A stretch of 61,873 nucleotides of DNA from Tropicimonas marinistellae. GTDB taxonomy: Bacteria > Pseudomonadota > Alphaproteobacteria > Rhodobacterales > Rhodobacteraceae. Position 1 is the stretch's first letter. Each line of letters begins with the position of its first letter. The translations under genes were made by a program, and so were the position numbers. A model generated the notes under the pieces. It ran no database searches. It was not told the DNA's origin and saw only the letters and a program-made list of their open reading frames with translations. The DNA lies in NCBI RefSeq assembly GCF_001509585.1, contig NZ_LNCI01000017.1, forward strand, positions 1 to 61,873, in the 5' to 3' direction. Positions 1 through 8,661 of this stretch are shown here, piece by piece.

Positions 1-405
1 GAGGTTTGCCGGATGCCGCTCCGCCAGTTCCGACAGCCCGACGCGGTCGATCACCGCATCCGTACGCGTGCGGCGTTCCTTTGTCGGAAGGCCGCGTTGT
101 TTCAGACCGAATGCCACGTTGTCCCTCACCGTCAGATGCGGGAACAGCGCGTAGGTCTGGAACACCAGCCCGATGTTTCGGGTGTGGGCGGGCAGGCGGG
201 TCAGGTCCCGCTCTCCGAGGTGGATGCTGCCGGCGGTAGGTTCCAGAAACCCGGCCACCAGGCGGAGCGTGGTGGTCTTGCCACAGCCCGATGCGCCCAG
301 CAGCGAGACCAGTTCGCCTTCGTTCACATGCAGCGAGAGATCTTCCAGCACCTTGGTGGTGCCGTAATGGGCGGTGACCCGGTCGAGAGTGAGTGAAACG
401 GTCAT
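1..405 (-). CDS. ABC transporter ATP-binding protein, polyamine/opine type (3' end cut by window edge)
   Basis: Nucleotide-binding subunit that powers the importer encoded upstream. Only the first 135 codons are inside the window; the gene runs off base 1. The start ATG (405-403) overlaps the TGA of the upstream permease as ATGA, so translation is probably coupled. The visible part has Walker A (GASGCGKT, about residues 37-44) and the Q-loop region (VFQTYALFPHLTV, near residue 83). That Q-loop style is typical of PotA/FbpC-like ATPases. The signature motif and Walker B lie beyond the edge. The substrate cannot be told from the ATPase; the neighbouring PotBCD-like subunits suggest polyamines or a related cation. 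Confidence 0.93.
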   Translation of the reverse strand, partial: MTVSLTLDRVTAHYGTTKVLEDLSLHVNEGELVSLLGASGCGKTTTLRLVAGFLEPTAGSIHLGERDLTRLPAHTRNIGLVFQTYALFPHLTVRDNVAFGLKQRGLPTKERRTRTDAVIDRVGLSELAERHPANL

Positions 406-1190
406 TTGGTCAGGAAGGTCAGGCCGAGCGTACGCTCCACCACGGCCATGACGGCAACGGTCACGCCCATGAGCAGGACCGAGACCGAGGCGATGGTCGG
501 GTCGAAGAACTGCTCCATATGGGCCAGAAGCTGGATCGGCAGGGTGGAGACGCCGGGGCCGGTGAGGAAGATCGACACCGAGACGTCGTTGAGCGAGGTG
601 ATGAAGGCGAGGATGAAGCCGGCGATGATACCGGCGCGGATGTTCGGCAGAACCACGGTGAAGAAGGCGCGCCAGCGTGGGCAACCGAGCGAGACGGCGG
701 CCTCCTCGATGGAAAAGTCGAAGGAATTGAGCGAAGCGCCGACGACGCGCACGCAATACGGCAGCACCAGCAGCGCGTGGCCGATCAGTAGTGATAGCGT
801 GATCGGCAAGCCAAGACCGGTGGCAAGCGATTTCATCAGGGAGAAGCCGAGCACGATTTCGGGGATCAGGATCGGCAGCACATAGACGTTGCCGAGGAAC
901 TTCGGCAGGTCGACCCGATGCCGCGCCAGTGCGTAGGCCGCCGGAATGCCGATCAGCATCGACAGCGCTGTGCCGCCCACCGCAAGCGAGAAGCTGGTGA
1001 CCATGGTGCGTTTGAAAGCGCTAATATCGAAGATGTTCTGATACCAGTGCAGAGTCAGCCCGCGCGGAGGGAAGGTGAGAAATGAAGAGTCAGATAGCGA
1101 AGCACCGATGATGATCACCAGCGGCCCGAGCAGAAAGAAGAAAACCACCGAAGCAAATGCAACAAGCAGCGGGTGCGTGCGTCCGTGCAT
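402..1190 (-). CDS. ABC transporter permease, PotC-like
   Basis: Inner-membrane permease of a spermidine/putrescine-type importer (262 aa, normal for PotC). The N-terminus gives one hydrophobic segment (residues about 10-30), followed by the conserved core with further membrane spans. The EAA-type loop that docks the ATPase is visible as EEAAVSLGCPRWRAF near residues 160-175. It starts 5 bp after the stop of the PotB-like gene and overlaps the ATPase start by 4 bp, so the genes form one operon. Family membership is clear; the exact substrate is inference. Confidence 0.93.
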   Translation of the reverse strand: MHGRTHPLLVAFASVVFFFLLGPLVIIIGASLSDSSFLTFPPRGLTLHWYQNIFDISAFKRTMVTSFSLAVGGTALSMLIGIPAAYALARHRVDLPKFLGNVYVLPILIPEIVLGFSLMKSLATGLGLPITLSLLIGHALLVLPYCVRVVGASLNSFDFSIEEAAVSLGCPRWRAFFTVVLPNIRAGIIAGFILAFITSLNDVSVSIFLTGPGVSTLPIQLLAHMEQFFDPTIASVSVLLMGVTVAVMAVVERTLGLTFLTK

Positions 1191-1194
1191 TGCG

Positions 1195-2022
1195 TTACCC
1201 CGCCACCGGGTTGAGCCGCCGCGCGATGCGCGTCATCACCAGTACGGTCGAGAGCGTCACGACCACCATGACAGCGGCGATGGTCGAGGCGCCGACCCAG
1301 TCGAAAGTGACCATGGCGCGCTGGTAGAGGAAGGTGCCCATCATCATCTGACGTTCCCCGCCCAAGAGCTGCGGCGTCGCGTAGGAGGTAAAGGAGCCGG
1401 TGAAAACCAGCACAGCGCCGACGATCAGGCCGGGCACTGCCATTGGCAGGATGACCTGCCGGAATGTTGCGGCGGGCGTGGCGCCGAGGCTGGCAGCGGC
1501 CTCGGTCAGATCCTGCGGGATGCCTTCCAGCACCCCCACCAGCGTCAGAACCATCAGCGGCACGAAGAGATAGACCATGGCGACGATCACCGCACCCTCG
1601 GTGTAGAGCATCGAGAGCGGCTCCGCGATGAGACCGCTCCAGAGCAGGAAATCGTTCAGGATGCCGTTCTTGCCCAGGATCACCAGCCAGGCGAAGCTGC
1701 GCACGACAACGCCGGTCAGCAGCGGAAACACCGCTGCGATGATCAGAAGGCTCTTTGCCCGCGCCGGTGCGCGGGCGACCACCCACGCGGTGATGAAACC
1801 GAGGAAGACGGAAATCACCGTGGTAATCACCGCGACCTCCATGGTTCGCCAGAGCACGGTCATCCGGAAGCGCGAGTTGAAGAAGGCTGCGTATTGCGAG
1901 AACGGACCCTTCGGGTCGCCGAAGGTCGTCGCCAATGTCGAAAGCACCGGCAGACCGAGGAACAGTAGCACCAGCAGAAGTGCCGGGGCAGACAACGCCC
2001 AGGCACGCAGGCGGGGAGACAT
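1195..2022 (-). CDS. ABC transporter permease, PotB-like
   Basis: Second membrane subunit (275 aa) of the same importer. A leading hydrophobic helix (LSAPALLLVLLFLGLPV) is followed by further spans. The EAA-type loop reads LTEAAASLGATPAATFRQVILP, as in PotB/FbpB permeases. The gene lies 66 bp downstream of the binding protein and 4 bp upstream of the PotC-like gene. Transcription runs from the binding protein toward the window edge. Confidence 0.93.
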   Translation of the reverse strand: MSPRLRAWALSAPALLLVLLFLGLPVLSTLATTFGDPKGPFSQYAAFFNSRFRMTVLWRTMEVAVITTVISVFLGFITAWVVARAPARAKSLLIIAAVFPLLTGVVVRSFAWLVILGKNGILNDFLLWSGLIAEPLSMLYTEGAVIVAMVYLFVPLMVLTLVGVLEGIPQDLTEAAASLGATPAATFRQVILPMAVPGLIVGAVLVFTGSFTSYATPQLLGGERQMMMGTFLYQRAMVTFDWVGASTIAAVMVVVTLSTVLVMTRIARRLNPVAG

Positions 2023-2088
2023 GTGTGGCTCCTTGATGTCGTCAGCGGATCGACGCGGGCGAACAACGTCCGCCCGCCGCCGACGGAA

Positions 2089-3105
2089 TCACATGCCGAA
2101 GATTTCGTTCCAGCGGTCGATCCAGTCGGTCTTGGCCGCGTTCAACTTGGCGTAGTCCATCATATTGAGAGCGTCGATTGCTTCCTGTCCATATGTCCAG
2201 AGCGCGGCCTGTTCCGGCGTCAGTTCGACCATCATGTTGATCGGCGCGTCGACACCCTGTTCAGCTTCCTTTTGCTGGACCTCCTTCGAGAGCACGAAGT
2301 CGATGAACTGATACGCGAGTTCTGGATTCTCTGCTCCGACGGGGATGTTGAGTGTGTTGAGCACAGCGATGTCGCCGTCCTCCAACTCCGCCCAGGTCAT
2401 CGTAGGAACGGCATCCTTGAGTGACCGTAGGGTGAAATCCTGGGTCATGGTCGCCGAGATCTCCCCGGTGGAAACAAGGTTCACCATTTCCGAGCCGGTG
2501 TTGTAGTTCTTCACTACGTTCGGCTCGATGGTTTCGATGGCAGCGAAGGTCGCATCTGCATCCTCGTAGGCGTCCACGCCCGCGTGCTTGCCGGCTTGCA
2601 CCACGAACATCGGGCCGGCCGTGGTGGTTATGTTGGGCAGCGAGAGCATCCCCTTGAGATCCTCGCGCCAGAGATCATTCCAGGAGGTGATGGGCGCGAC
2701 CTTCGCGCTGTCGTAGACGATGCCGATCCGGCCTACCGTATAGGCCGGTCCATATCCCCCCTGGGGGTCGCGGGCGACCTCGTAGATCTCGTCGATATTG
2801 CTAAGCTTGGAGCGGTCGATCTCCTGAAAGATCCCGCTCTCGATACCGATCTGGCTATAGGCGTCGGTGAGGAAGATAACGTCGACACCTTTTCCGCCGC
2901 GTGCTGTCAGCTTGCCGAGACGGTCGGCGTTGTTGCCGGTTTCGAACACGACATCGCAGCCACAGATCTCTTTGAACGGCTCGATGATATTCGCGTTGAG
3001 CTTATCGCCGTTGTAGCCCCACCAGGAGACCGTGAGCGTTTCGGCGCCGGCCGCGGCAGCCGAGGCGAGAAGGGCGAGGGTGGAAACCGTCAGGGGTGTT
3101 TTCAT
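2089..3105 (-). CDS. ABC transporter periplasmic substrate-binding protein, PotD-like
   Basis: Periplasmic receptor (338 aa) of the polyamine/opine-type importer. The chosen start (ATG at 3105) gives a classical Sec signal peptide (MKTPLTVSTLALLASAAAAGA) and has AAGGT about 8 bases upstream. The reading frame stays open farther 5' to 3246, but that extension is charged and not signal-like. The mature N-terminus (LTVSWWGYNGDKL) is typical of PotD-like proteins. First gene of a four-gene minus-strand operon. Substrate is not determinable here. Confidence 0.92.
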   Translation of the reverse strand: MKTPLTVSTLALLASAAAAGAETLTVSWWGYNGDKLNANIIEPFKEICGCDVVFETGNNADRLGKLTARGGKGVDVIFLTDAYSQIGIESGIFQEIDRSKLSNIDEIYEVARDPQGGYGPAYTVGRIGIVYDSAKVAPITSWNDLWREDLKGMLSLPNITTTAGPMFVVQAGKHAGVDAYEDADATFAAIETIEPNVVKNYNTGSEMVNLVSTGEISATMTQDFTLRSLKDAVPTMTWAELEDGDIAVLNTLNIPVGAENPELAYQFIDFVLSKEVQQKEAEQGVDAPINMMVELTPEQAALWTYGQEAIDALNMMDYAKLNAAKTDWIDRWNEIFGM

Positions 3106-3570
3106 GTCGCTGACCTTGCTGGTGGGTTGGAGCCGAGCCGGACCTGTCCGCCTCATCACATGGACCCAATAAGCCCGTAGGATGTGGGGGCAAGTCAAGC
3201 TGTTCGTCGTTTCCACTTTAGTATTGCTAAAAGCCAGATTGGTCAAAAACTATGCAGGAATAGACATTCTGTGCCGAATGATCGCCGTTTGGATAGCGGG
3301 TGGCCTTGATGGAGGGATCTGCTTTTTTGGTGTGGCGGAGCGCTTGGGGCCCCCAAGTTGCGGGCCGCTGGGCAAATGCGGCTTGCGACCGGTTCCTCTG
3401 CGTCGATGCGATGCCTCCCTCGGTTGCGCGCAAAGTTCTCATGTCCGATCGCGCGCCCTGGCGGCTGTGCGCCCGCTTGCTGCAACTAGGGGCCATTCGG
3501 GAACAGACAGGGAGACGACATTGTGGCTCTGTGGCCAGTGAAGCTTGAATCCTCGAGAATAAAAATCTAT
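3106..3570. other. Intergenic stretch upstream of toxin-antitoxin pair, no gene recognised
   Basis: About 460 bp between the importer operon and the TA pair. No open frame here shows family motifs or a credible ribosome site. A 15-bp perfect palindrome (CTTGGGG-C-CCCCAAG) lies at 3343-3357. The stretch must hold the promoter of the minus-strand importer. It may also contain unrecognisable gene debris, because the adjacent segment carries a decayed scpB-like gene. Confidence 0.4.
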
Positions 3571-3603
3571 CTAGACAGGTAGCTAGACAGGTAGCTAGAC
3601 AGG
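3571..3603 (+). promoter_or_regulatory. Three tandem 12-bp repeats upstream of the TA operon
   Basis: CTAGACAGGTAG occurs at 3571-3582 and 3583-3594, and again as CTAGACAGG at 3595-3603. The last copy merges with the Shine-Dalgarno (ACAGGA) of the antitoxin ATG at 3613. Iterated short repeats at this position are the usual form of a Phd/VapBC autoregulatory operator; that role is inferred. Confidence 0.6.
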
Positions 3604-3612
3604 AAATTCGAC

Positions 3613-3855
3613 ATGATCCCGTTGCAAGATGCCAAGAACAGGTTCAGCGCCGTGGTGGATGCCGCCCTTGCGGGGCGACCACAGGAGGTTTCGCGTCGTG
3701 GGAAACCTGCGGTCGTCGTGGTCTCTGCCGAAGAATACTACCGGCTGGTCGCGGAAGCCCGCGCGAACCGAGGGAGTTTTCTTGACCATCTCGCGGCGTT
3801 TCCCGGCGGAGTTGTGCCGCGTGCGAAGGCTGCACCGAGGGACGTCGATTTGTGA
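3613..3855 (+). CDS. Type II antitoxin, Phd/YefM family
   Basis: Small (80 aa) DNA-binding antitoxin expected to neutralise the downstream PIN toxin and to repress its own operon. The start IPLQDAKNRFSAVVDAA and the central GKPAVVVVSAEEYYRL match the Phd/YefM fold, where the N-terminal domain dimerises and binds DNA. The C-terminal third (from about residue 55) would wrap the toxin. The stop codon overlaps the toxin GTG as GTGA, a standard TA arrangement. Three 12-bp repeats sit immediately upstream. Confidence 0.9.
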   Translation: MIPLQDAKNRFSAVVDAALAGRPQEVSRRGKPAVVVVSAEEYYRLVAEARANRGSFLDHLAAFPGGVVPRAKAAPRDVDL

Positions 3856-4259
3856 TCTACATACTCGACACCAACGTTATCTCCGCCGTGCGACGGGATG
3901 GTCGGGCTCCGAATGTTGTGGCTTGGCTGTCAGATCGTCCGGAATCGGAGCTGTTTCTGAGCGCGATCACCTTGGGAGAGATTGAACGGGGCATACGCCT
4001 TCAAGAGCGCAAAAAAAACCCCGGTTTCGCGACAGATCTCGGACGCTGGCTGGAGCGAACGGTGACGGTGTTTCACGACAGGATTCTGGATTTCACGGCG
4101 GAGGATGCGTTGGTCTGGGGCGCTCTTTCGGCCCGGATCGGACACGCTGGGGCCGATCTTATGATCGCCGCGCAGGCGCTCGCCCGGGACGCAACCGTGG
4201 TCACCGGGAACGGTTCGGATTTCGAACCGACGGGTGCCCGGATCGTCGATCCGTTTTGA
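3852..4259 (+). CDS. Type II toxin, VapC-like PIN-domain ribonuclease
   Basis: A 135-aa PIN-domain protein, expected to cleave RNA with bound Mg2+. The acidic PIN residues are visible: Asp6 in YILDTNVIS, the glutamate in TLGEIERG, and the late aspartates in GHAGADLMIAAQALA and TGNGSDFEPTG. It starts with GTG at 3852, inside the antitoxin stop. Length, motifs and pairing fit a complete VapC-like toxin. The neighbouring DNA downstream is decayed, so this pair may be an accessory or plasmid-derived module. Confidence 0.92.
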   Translation: MIYILDTNVISAVRRDGRAPNVVAWLSDRPESELFLSAITLGEIERGIRLQERKKNPGFATDLGRWLERTVTVFHDRILDFTAEDALVWGALSARIGHAGADLMIAAQALARDATVVTGNGSDFEPTGARIVDPF

Positions 4260-4264
4260 GCGGC

Positions 4265-4761
4265 TTCGACCTGAATCAGGAGGATCTGCCACCAGATTTG
4301 CGTTAGCGCGATTGGATGTGACGGATCGAGACGATACTCTTTGCCAGCGCTGCGCCGGTGAAATGCGAAGGCCTCGCCCGAGTTGTTGGTGCGGTCTCAG
4401 TCAATCTGCTGATCGCGGATTCGGCGGCGGAGCATGCCGACCGTTCCTTCGAAGTGACCGCAGTCGTCGGGGGGTACATCCTTCGGACCCGACCGAACTT
4501 TGGGCGGCGATCCGGGAAGCCAGGGAACTCAGCGGACAAGCATCGACCTTTCGGGAATTCGATCTCGCGGTGCTTGCGGCCGCTGCGCATCACCAACCTG
4601 TTATGCGGGACGCGCGGAGGAAAACCTCCGGACAGGAAATCAACCGCGCATTCATCGGACGGTTTCATGCGCGCGCCACCCATGCGGTCAGCCCATCAAG
4701 CCTCCGACCAAGCGGGATTGTGATAGATACCGCTTTCACATTGGTCACGCCACAAATGTAG
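4265..4761 (+). pseudogene. Broken scpB-like gene (SMC-ScpAB segregation protein family)
   Basis: Read in two frames, this stretch gives a recognisable ScpB-like protein. Frame 1 (from 4265) gives DLNQEDLPPDLR, a TAG, RDWM, a TGA, then RIETILFASAAPVKCEGLARVVG and SFEVTAVVGGYILRTRP. After a frame change near 4495-4505, frame 2 gives FDLAVLAAAAHHQPVMRD, GQEINRAFIGRFHAR and the terminal DTAFTLVTPQM. These match, by recollection of the family, the first and second winged-helix domains of plasmid-type alphaproteobacterial ScpB proteins. At least two in-frame stops and one frameshift make it non-functional. No ORF in this interval should be annotated as an intact gene. Confidence 0.7.
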
Positions 4762-4966
4762 TCACTTCGATCCCGACACGACGCTGCGCAAGAGTGCCGC
4801 GCAGACACCAGATCCATCGATGAAGAACTGTATCGCCCTGAGAGACAAACAGCCCTGGGGATCAGAATTTGGCCATGATCGGATCGTATACCCGACATCA
4901 AGTGGGTTTAGGTCCAGGCGGATAAGTCGGGTCGCGGGAATTGCCGGAAAGGGGCGCGTGTCATCA

Positions 4967-6472
4967 ATGTTTTCGAACCATGTATCCGGAAACAACCCTT
5001 GGATGGGCGGGACGGCCGGTCACAAGCGGCGTATGGCTTTTCTGGAAGCGAGTGTCCTGCTAGGGATTCTCGGCGGTCTTTGTGCGCTCTATCTGCTGGC
5101 TCTGGGAGGCCCGAAATTCCGTTTGGACGATGCCTATATCGTTCTCAACAACGCCCAGGCGCTTCGGGCGCCAGATACCAGTTTCCCTGAGACGCCAGCC
5201 CTTCATGGCTCTACTAGCCTACTCCATACGTTGGCGGCGGCGCTGGTGGCTCCGGTTTTCGGCATGGAACTCGGGCTGATGGTCCTGGCATGGGGTGCGA
5301 TTGGCCTTAATGGGCTCGGCATACTTCAATTGACCCGCCAGGCGGAGTTGCCTCGCTATATAGGCGTCGCCGTTGTCGCCTGTGCGCTGACAACCGGTGA
5401 TCTGGTCCAAGTCTATCTCAATGGTCTTGAAACCGGGCTCGCGATGGCGGTTCTCACCTGGCTCATCGTGTTGCACCGTGGTGGCGGACGCGCCCTGCCG
5501 TTTCTGGCGGCGGCTGCGCCGTTCGTGCGTCCAGAACTCGCGCTTCTTTCCGCGTTGGTCCTCGCCGGTTGGTGCTTGAGGGGCGAACGCCACGCCGAAG
5601 CCCCGCCACTGCTGCGCGCTGGTCTGGCGTTCTCGAGCGTTTTCATAGGCTTGCTTCTACTTCAATACTGGGCTTCCGGAAGCCTGCTTCCAACGACGGG
5701 GGATGCCAAGAAGTACTTCTTCATTACCAAGGAAACAGGTTTTTTCGAGAGTTCCGCCATTGGCGCGACGCAGGTGTTCCTGTTCTTCCTGCTGATGCTG
5801 CCCCAGTCACTGTTTCTGCTGGGGTTGGTGCGGCGGAGGTCACGTCTCTACGTTTTATTCGCTGCCGTGTTTCTCGGCTACTACATGGTCTTTCAGCCGC
5901 TCACGCTGCATCAGAATTTTTACCGGTACATGTATCTGTTGCTTCCTCTGTGTTTTCTCGGCGCAATCGAGCTGGCGTCGTCGAAGAACAAGGGAATACG
6001 CGCATTCTCGACAATGATGATCCTCGTCGTGCTTGTACTGAACGTGAAGGGCGCGGCCGTGAGCGTCCCCGCCGGCATGGAGACCGTCAGGGCCAAGTAT
6101 GAAACGCTTTCCGACGCCGCGGACTGGATCGATCGGGTTCTCGAACCGTCGGAAACGGTCCTGATTCACGATGTGGGTTATGTTTCATTTGCGACCGACC
6201 AGCGCTTTTTCGACATTGTCGGATTGAAGACGCCGGCGGCAATCGAGATCAATCGCCAGTTCAGCTACCACGGCGGCGAGGAGGGACGCGGCCGCGCGCT
6301 TGCCGAAATGGCCGAATTGAGCGGGGCGCGAACCATCCTTGTCAGCGAGGGTTGGAACCGCGGGTTCCGGCTTGTGGATCATCTGGCGGCAGAGGGTTGG
6401 ACACCAACACCCCATCCGGCCGGCAACCCAGCCGGGCTCGAGGCGTACATCCTGGCTCCTCCGGGAGGCTAG
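4967..6472 (+). CDS. Polytopic membrane protein, putative GT-C-fold glycosyltransferase
   Basis: A 501-aa integral membrane protein. It has many hydrophobic segments in the first 370 residues and a soluble C-terminal part of about 130 residues. The FRLDDAYIV motif after the first span and the NGLETGLAMAVLTWL motif resemble GT-C glycosyltransferases, which use polyprenyl-linked sugars. The C-terminal HDVGYVSFATDQRFFDIVGL stretch is also typical of them. The acceptor and donor are unknown. The frame is open from 4820, but the ATG at 4967 is preceded by GGAAAGGGG, whereas the upstream extension is not membrane-like and overlaps decayed DNA. It stands alone, with no glycan cluster nearby. Confidence 0.65.
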   Translation: MFSNHVSGNNPWMGGTAGHKRRMAFLEASVLLGILGGLCALYLLALGGPKFRLDDAYIVLNNAQALRAPDTSFPETPALHGSTSLLHTLAAALVAPVFGMELGLMVLAWGAIGLNGLGILQLTRQAELPRYIGVAVVACALTTGDLVQVYLNGLETGLAMAVLTWLIVLHRGGGRALPFLAAAAPFVRPELALLSALVLAGWCLRGERHAEAPPLLRAGLAFSSVFIGLLLLQYWASGSLLPTTGDAKKYFFITKETGFFESSAIGATQVFLFFLLMLPQSLFLLGLVRRRSRLYVLFAAVFLGYYMVFQPLTLHQNFYRYMYLLLPLCFLGAIELASSKNKGIRAFSTMMILVVLVLNVKGAAVSVPAGMETVRAKYETLSDAADWIDRVLEPSETVLIHDVGYVSFATDQRFFDIVGLKTPAAIEINRQFSYHGGEEGRGRALAEMAELSGARTILVSEGWNRGFRLVDHLAAEGWTPTPHPAGNPAGLEAYILAPPGG

Positions 6473-6481
6473 CCTATGGGA

Positions 6482-6512
6482 AGTGCCGCGCCGAAGAACG
6501 CGGCGCGGCACT
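6482..6512. terminator. Strong hairpin between convergent genes
   Basis: An 11-bp perfect stem (AGTGCCGCGCC at 6482-6492 with GGCGCGGCACT at 6502-6512) and a 9-nt loop lie between the convergent membrane-protein and aldo-keto reductase genes. No long T-run follows on either side. It probably serves both transcripts as a terminator or 3' stabiliser. Confidence 0.65.
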
Positions 6513-6539
6513 CAATTGGGTGTAAGTCGGGTAATTGAC

Positions 6540-7574
6540 CTAACGTTCCTGCATCAGATGGGCCCGGTACTCGCCCTGCCGCTCGATCATCCAACCCGGG
6601 TACTCCTCGGGCAGCTTCGTCACCGCATCGAGCGCGGTAAGATCTTCCTCGCTCAACTGGATCTCGGTTGCGCCGATATTGTCGGTAAGCTGATCCACAC
6701 GTTTCGCGCCGACGATCACGCTGCTCACGACCCGCTGGTGCAGAAGCCAGGCAAGCGCCACCTGCGGCACTGTGCAGCCCTTTTCGGCGGCGATGTTGCG
6801 CATCACCTCGATGGCGTCATAGGCGCGGTCCTTGTCGATAGGCGGGAAGTCGAATGTCACCCGGCGCCCCTCGGCCGTCGTTCCCTCGCGGTCGTACTTG
6901 CCTGAAAGGAACCCACCCGCGAGCGGGCTCCAGACCATCAGCCCTACGCCCTCGGAAAGCAATGCCGGCACCACCTCGCGTTCAAGGTCGCGACCTGCCA
7001 AGGTGTAGTAGGCCTGCAGCGAAACGATGGGTGCCAGGTGCCGCGCCTGGGTGATCCCCACCGCCTTGACGATCTGCCACGCGGCCCAGTTTGACAGGCC
7101 GAGGTAGCGTACAAGACCCTGGCGGACGAGCGTGTCGAGTGCCTCCAGCGTCTCTTCGATCGGCGTCGCAGGATCGAAGCCGTGGATCTGGTACAGGTCG
7201 ATATGGTCGAGTTGCAGCCGCTTCAAACTGGCCTTGGCCTGGTCGAGAATGTGCCCGCGCGAGCTTCCCCGTGCGTTGGGGCCTTCGCCCATCGGCCCAT
7301 GGACCTTGGTGGCGATCACCACGTCCTCGCGCGGGACGCCGAGGTTCTTTAACGCGTGGCCGAGGATCTCCTCGCTCTTGCCGGTGGCGTAAATGTTGGC
7401 GGTGTCGATAAAGTTGATCCCGGCGTCGAGTGCCGTCTTGAGCAGGCCGTCTGCCTCCTCCTGTTGAAGCTTTCCAATATGGCCCCACATGTCGTCCGAC
7501 CCGCCGAAGGTCATGGTGCCGAGGCAAAGCTCGGAAACGAAAAGGCCGCTGTGGCCGAGGCGACGATAGTGCAT
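6540..7574 (-). CDS. Aldo/keto reductase
   Basis: NAD(P)H-dependent oxidoreductase of the aldo/keto reductase superfamily (344 aa), of the type often annotated as a YajO/Tas-like general aldehyde reductase. The catalytic tetrad is visible: Asp57 (FIDTANIY), Tyr62, Lys90 (VIATKVHG) and His131 (YQIHGFD). The N-terminal MHYRRLGHSGLFVSELCLGTMTFGG is a hallmark of the family. It is divergent from the AraC regulator at 7744, separated by about 170 bp, so that regulator probably controls it. The physiological substrate is unknown. Confidence 0.93.
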   Translation of the reverse strand: MHYRRLGHSGLFVSELCLGTMTFGGSDDMWGHIGKLQQEEADGLLKTALDAGINFIDTANIYATGKSEEILGHALKNLGVPREDVVIATKVHGPMGEGPNARGSSRGHILDQAKASLKRLQLDHIDLYQIHGFDPATPIEETLEALDTLVRQGLVRYLGLSNWAAWQIVKAVGITQARHLAPIVSLQAYYTLAGRDLEREVVPALLSEGVGLMVWSPLAGGFLSGKYDREGTTAEGRRVTFDFPPIDKDRAYDAIEVMRNIAAEKGCTVPQVALAWLLHQRVVSSVIVGAKRVDQLTDNIGATEIQLSEEDLTALDAVTKLPEEYPGWMIERQGEYRAHLMQER

Positions 7575-7743
7575 GGATGATATCCCTTGTCACGAATGGG
7601 CCGGACCAGTTGGCCGCGGCATGACTGCAATGTGGGCTCACAGGGGTCACCGCGCCACGCCAATCCTCGCGAATTCCTGCACGATTCTCTCAAACGCGGC
7701 GGGCGGCGCTATCATGCCGCGCGCATTCGGCTAGAGTGCGGTC

Positions 7744-8649
7744 ATGGACGAAAGCAACCTCGACACGTTGAAGACCCGCGCGCTCAGCCTCTGGCGGGCC
7801 CATGGACGCGAAACGCCGCTTCCCGGGGTGTTTCTAGCTGCTGCAGATGCCCCATTCGGGCCAATACACGGGGTCTACGAGCCCTCGCTCTGCGCGGTCC
7901 TTCAAGGAGCCAAGATCAGCCGCGTGGGCGACCGCAGCTACTGCTACGACGCCGGAAAGTGCCTGATAACATCGCTCGATGTACCAGTGCGTGCCGAAAT
8001 CATCGAAGCTTCGTCCGCGCGCCCTTATATCGCGCTCGTCGTCAACGTCGATCCCGCCGATGTCGCCGGACTACTGTTGGACCATGCGCAGACCGAAGTG
8101 GATAATGCGACGTCATCGACAGCGCTTGGCGTTCATCCGCTCCCGGCTGACCTGGTCGATCCGCTGGAACGACTGCTGGCGCTCGCCGACCGGCCGGGCG
8201 ATATCCCCGTGCTGGCCCCGATGATCCGGCGGGAGATCGTCTGGCGCCTGCTCAACAGTCCGCAGGGGGCGATATTGCGTCAGACAGGGCTTGCCGACAG
8301 TCGCCTCGCCCGCATCGGTCGGTCGATCGCATGGGTCAGGGAACACTTCACCGATACGCTCAGCGTGCCGCATCTGGCCGCGTTGGCCGGAATGAGCCCG
8401 GCAACGTTCCATCGCCATTTCAAGGCGGCAACGGCGATGACGCCAGTCCAGTTTCAGAAAAGCCTGCGCTTGCAGGAGGCGCGGCGGCTTCTGTTGTCGG
8501 AAGGGTCTGACGTGGCCCAAATCGGCTTTGCAATCGGGTACGAGAGCCCGTCGCAGTTCAGCCGAGAGTATCGCCGTATGTTCGGCGCGCCGCCAGGCCG
8601 CGATGGCGCCGAAATCCGCCGGATGGTTGCCAGCGAAACCCACGCCTGA
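7744..8649 (+). CDS. AraC family transcriptional regulator
   Basis: A 301-aa regulator with an N-terminal AraC_N-type ligand domain (roughly residues 20-170, including GVYEPSLCAVLQGAKISRVGD). Two C-terminal helix-turn-helix motifs follow (about 195-290), ending in the standard DVAQIGFAIGYESPSQFSREYRRMFG signature. Divergent transcription with the aldo/keto reductase suggests that it regulates that gene; such pairs are common. It converges on nadC, with only 7 bp between the stop codons. Confidence 0.9.
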   Translation: MDESNLDTLKTRALSLWRAHGRETPLPGVFLAAADAPFGPIHGVYEPSLCAVLQGAKISRVGDRSYCYDAGKCLITSLDVPVRAEIIEASSARPYIALVVNVDPADVAGLLLDHAQTEVDNATSSTALGVHPLPADLVDPLERLLALADRPGDIPVLAPMIRREIVWRLLNSPQGAILRQTGLADSRLARIGRSIAWVREHFTDTLSVPHLAALAGMSPATFHRHFKAATAMTPVQFQKSLRLQEARRLLLSEGSDVAQIGFAIGYESPSQFSREYRRMFGAPPGRDGAEIRRMVASETHA

Positions 8650-8661
8650 GCGGCGCTCAGG
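8645..8661. terminator. Bidirectional hairpin covering two convergent stop codons
   Basis: Perfect inverted repeat CCTGAGCG-G-CGCTCAGG. It contains the TGA of the AraC gene (8647-8649) and the TGA of nadC on the other strand (8659-8657). It looks like a compact shared transcript end. The 1-nt loop would open by a few pairs in RNA. Confidence 0.45.

Noticed and set aside
1075-1968. 297-aa plus-strand frame opposite the ABC permeases
   Set aside because: Charged, His-rich low-complexity translation typical of antisense frames in high-GC DNA; the permeases on the other strand are certain.
3343-3357. Palindrome CTTGGGGCCCCCAAG as a regulatory site
   Set aside because: Perfect but isolated, G/C-rich and not positioned near a start codon; no supporting context.
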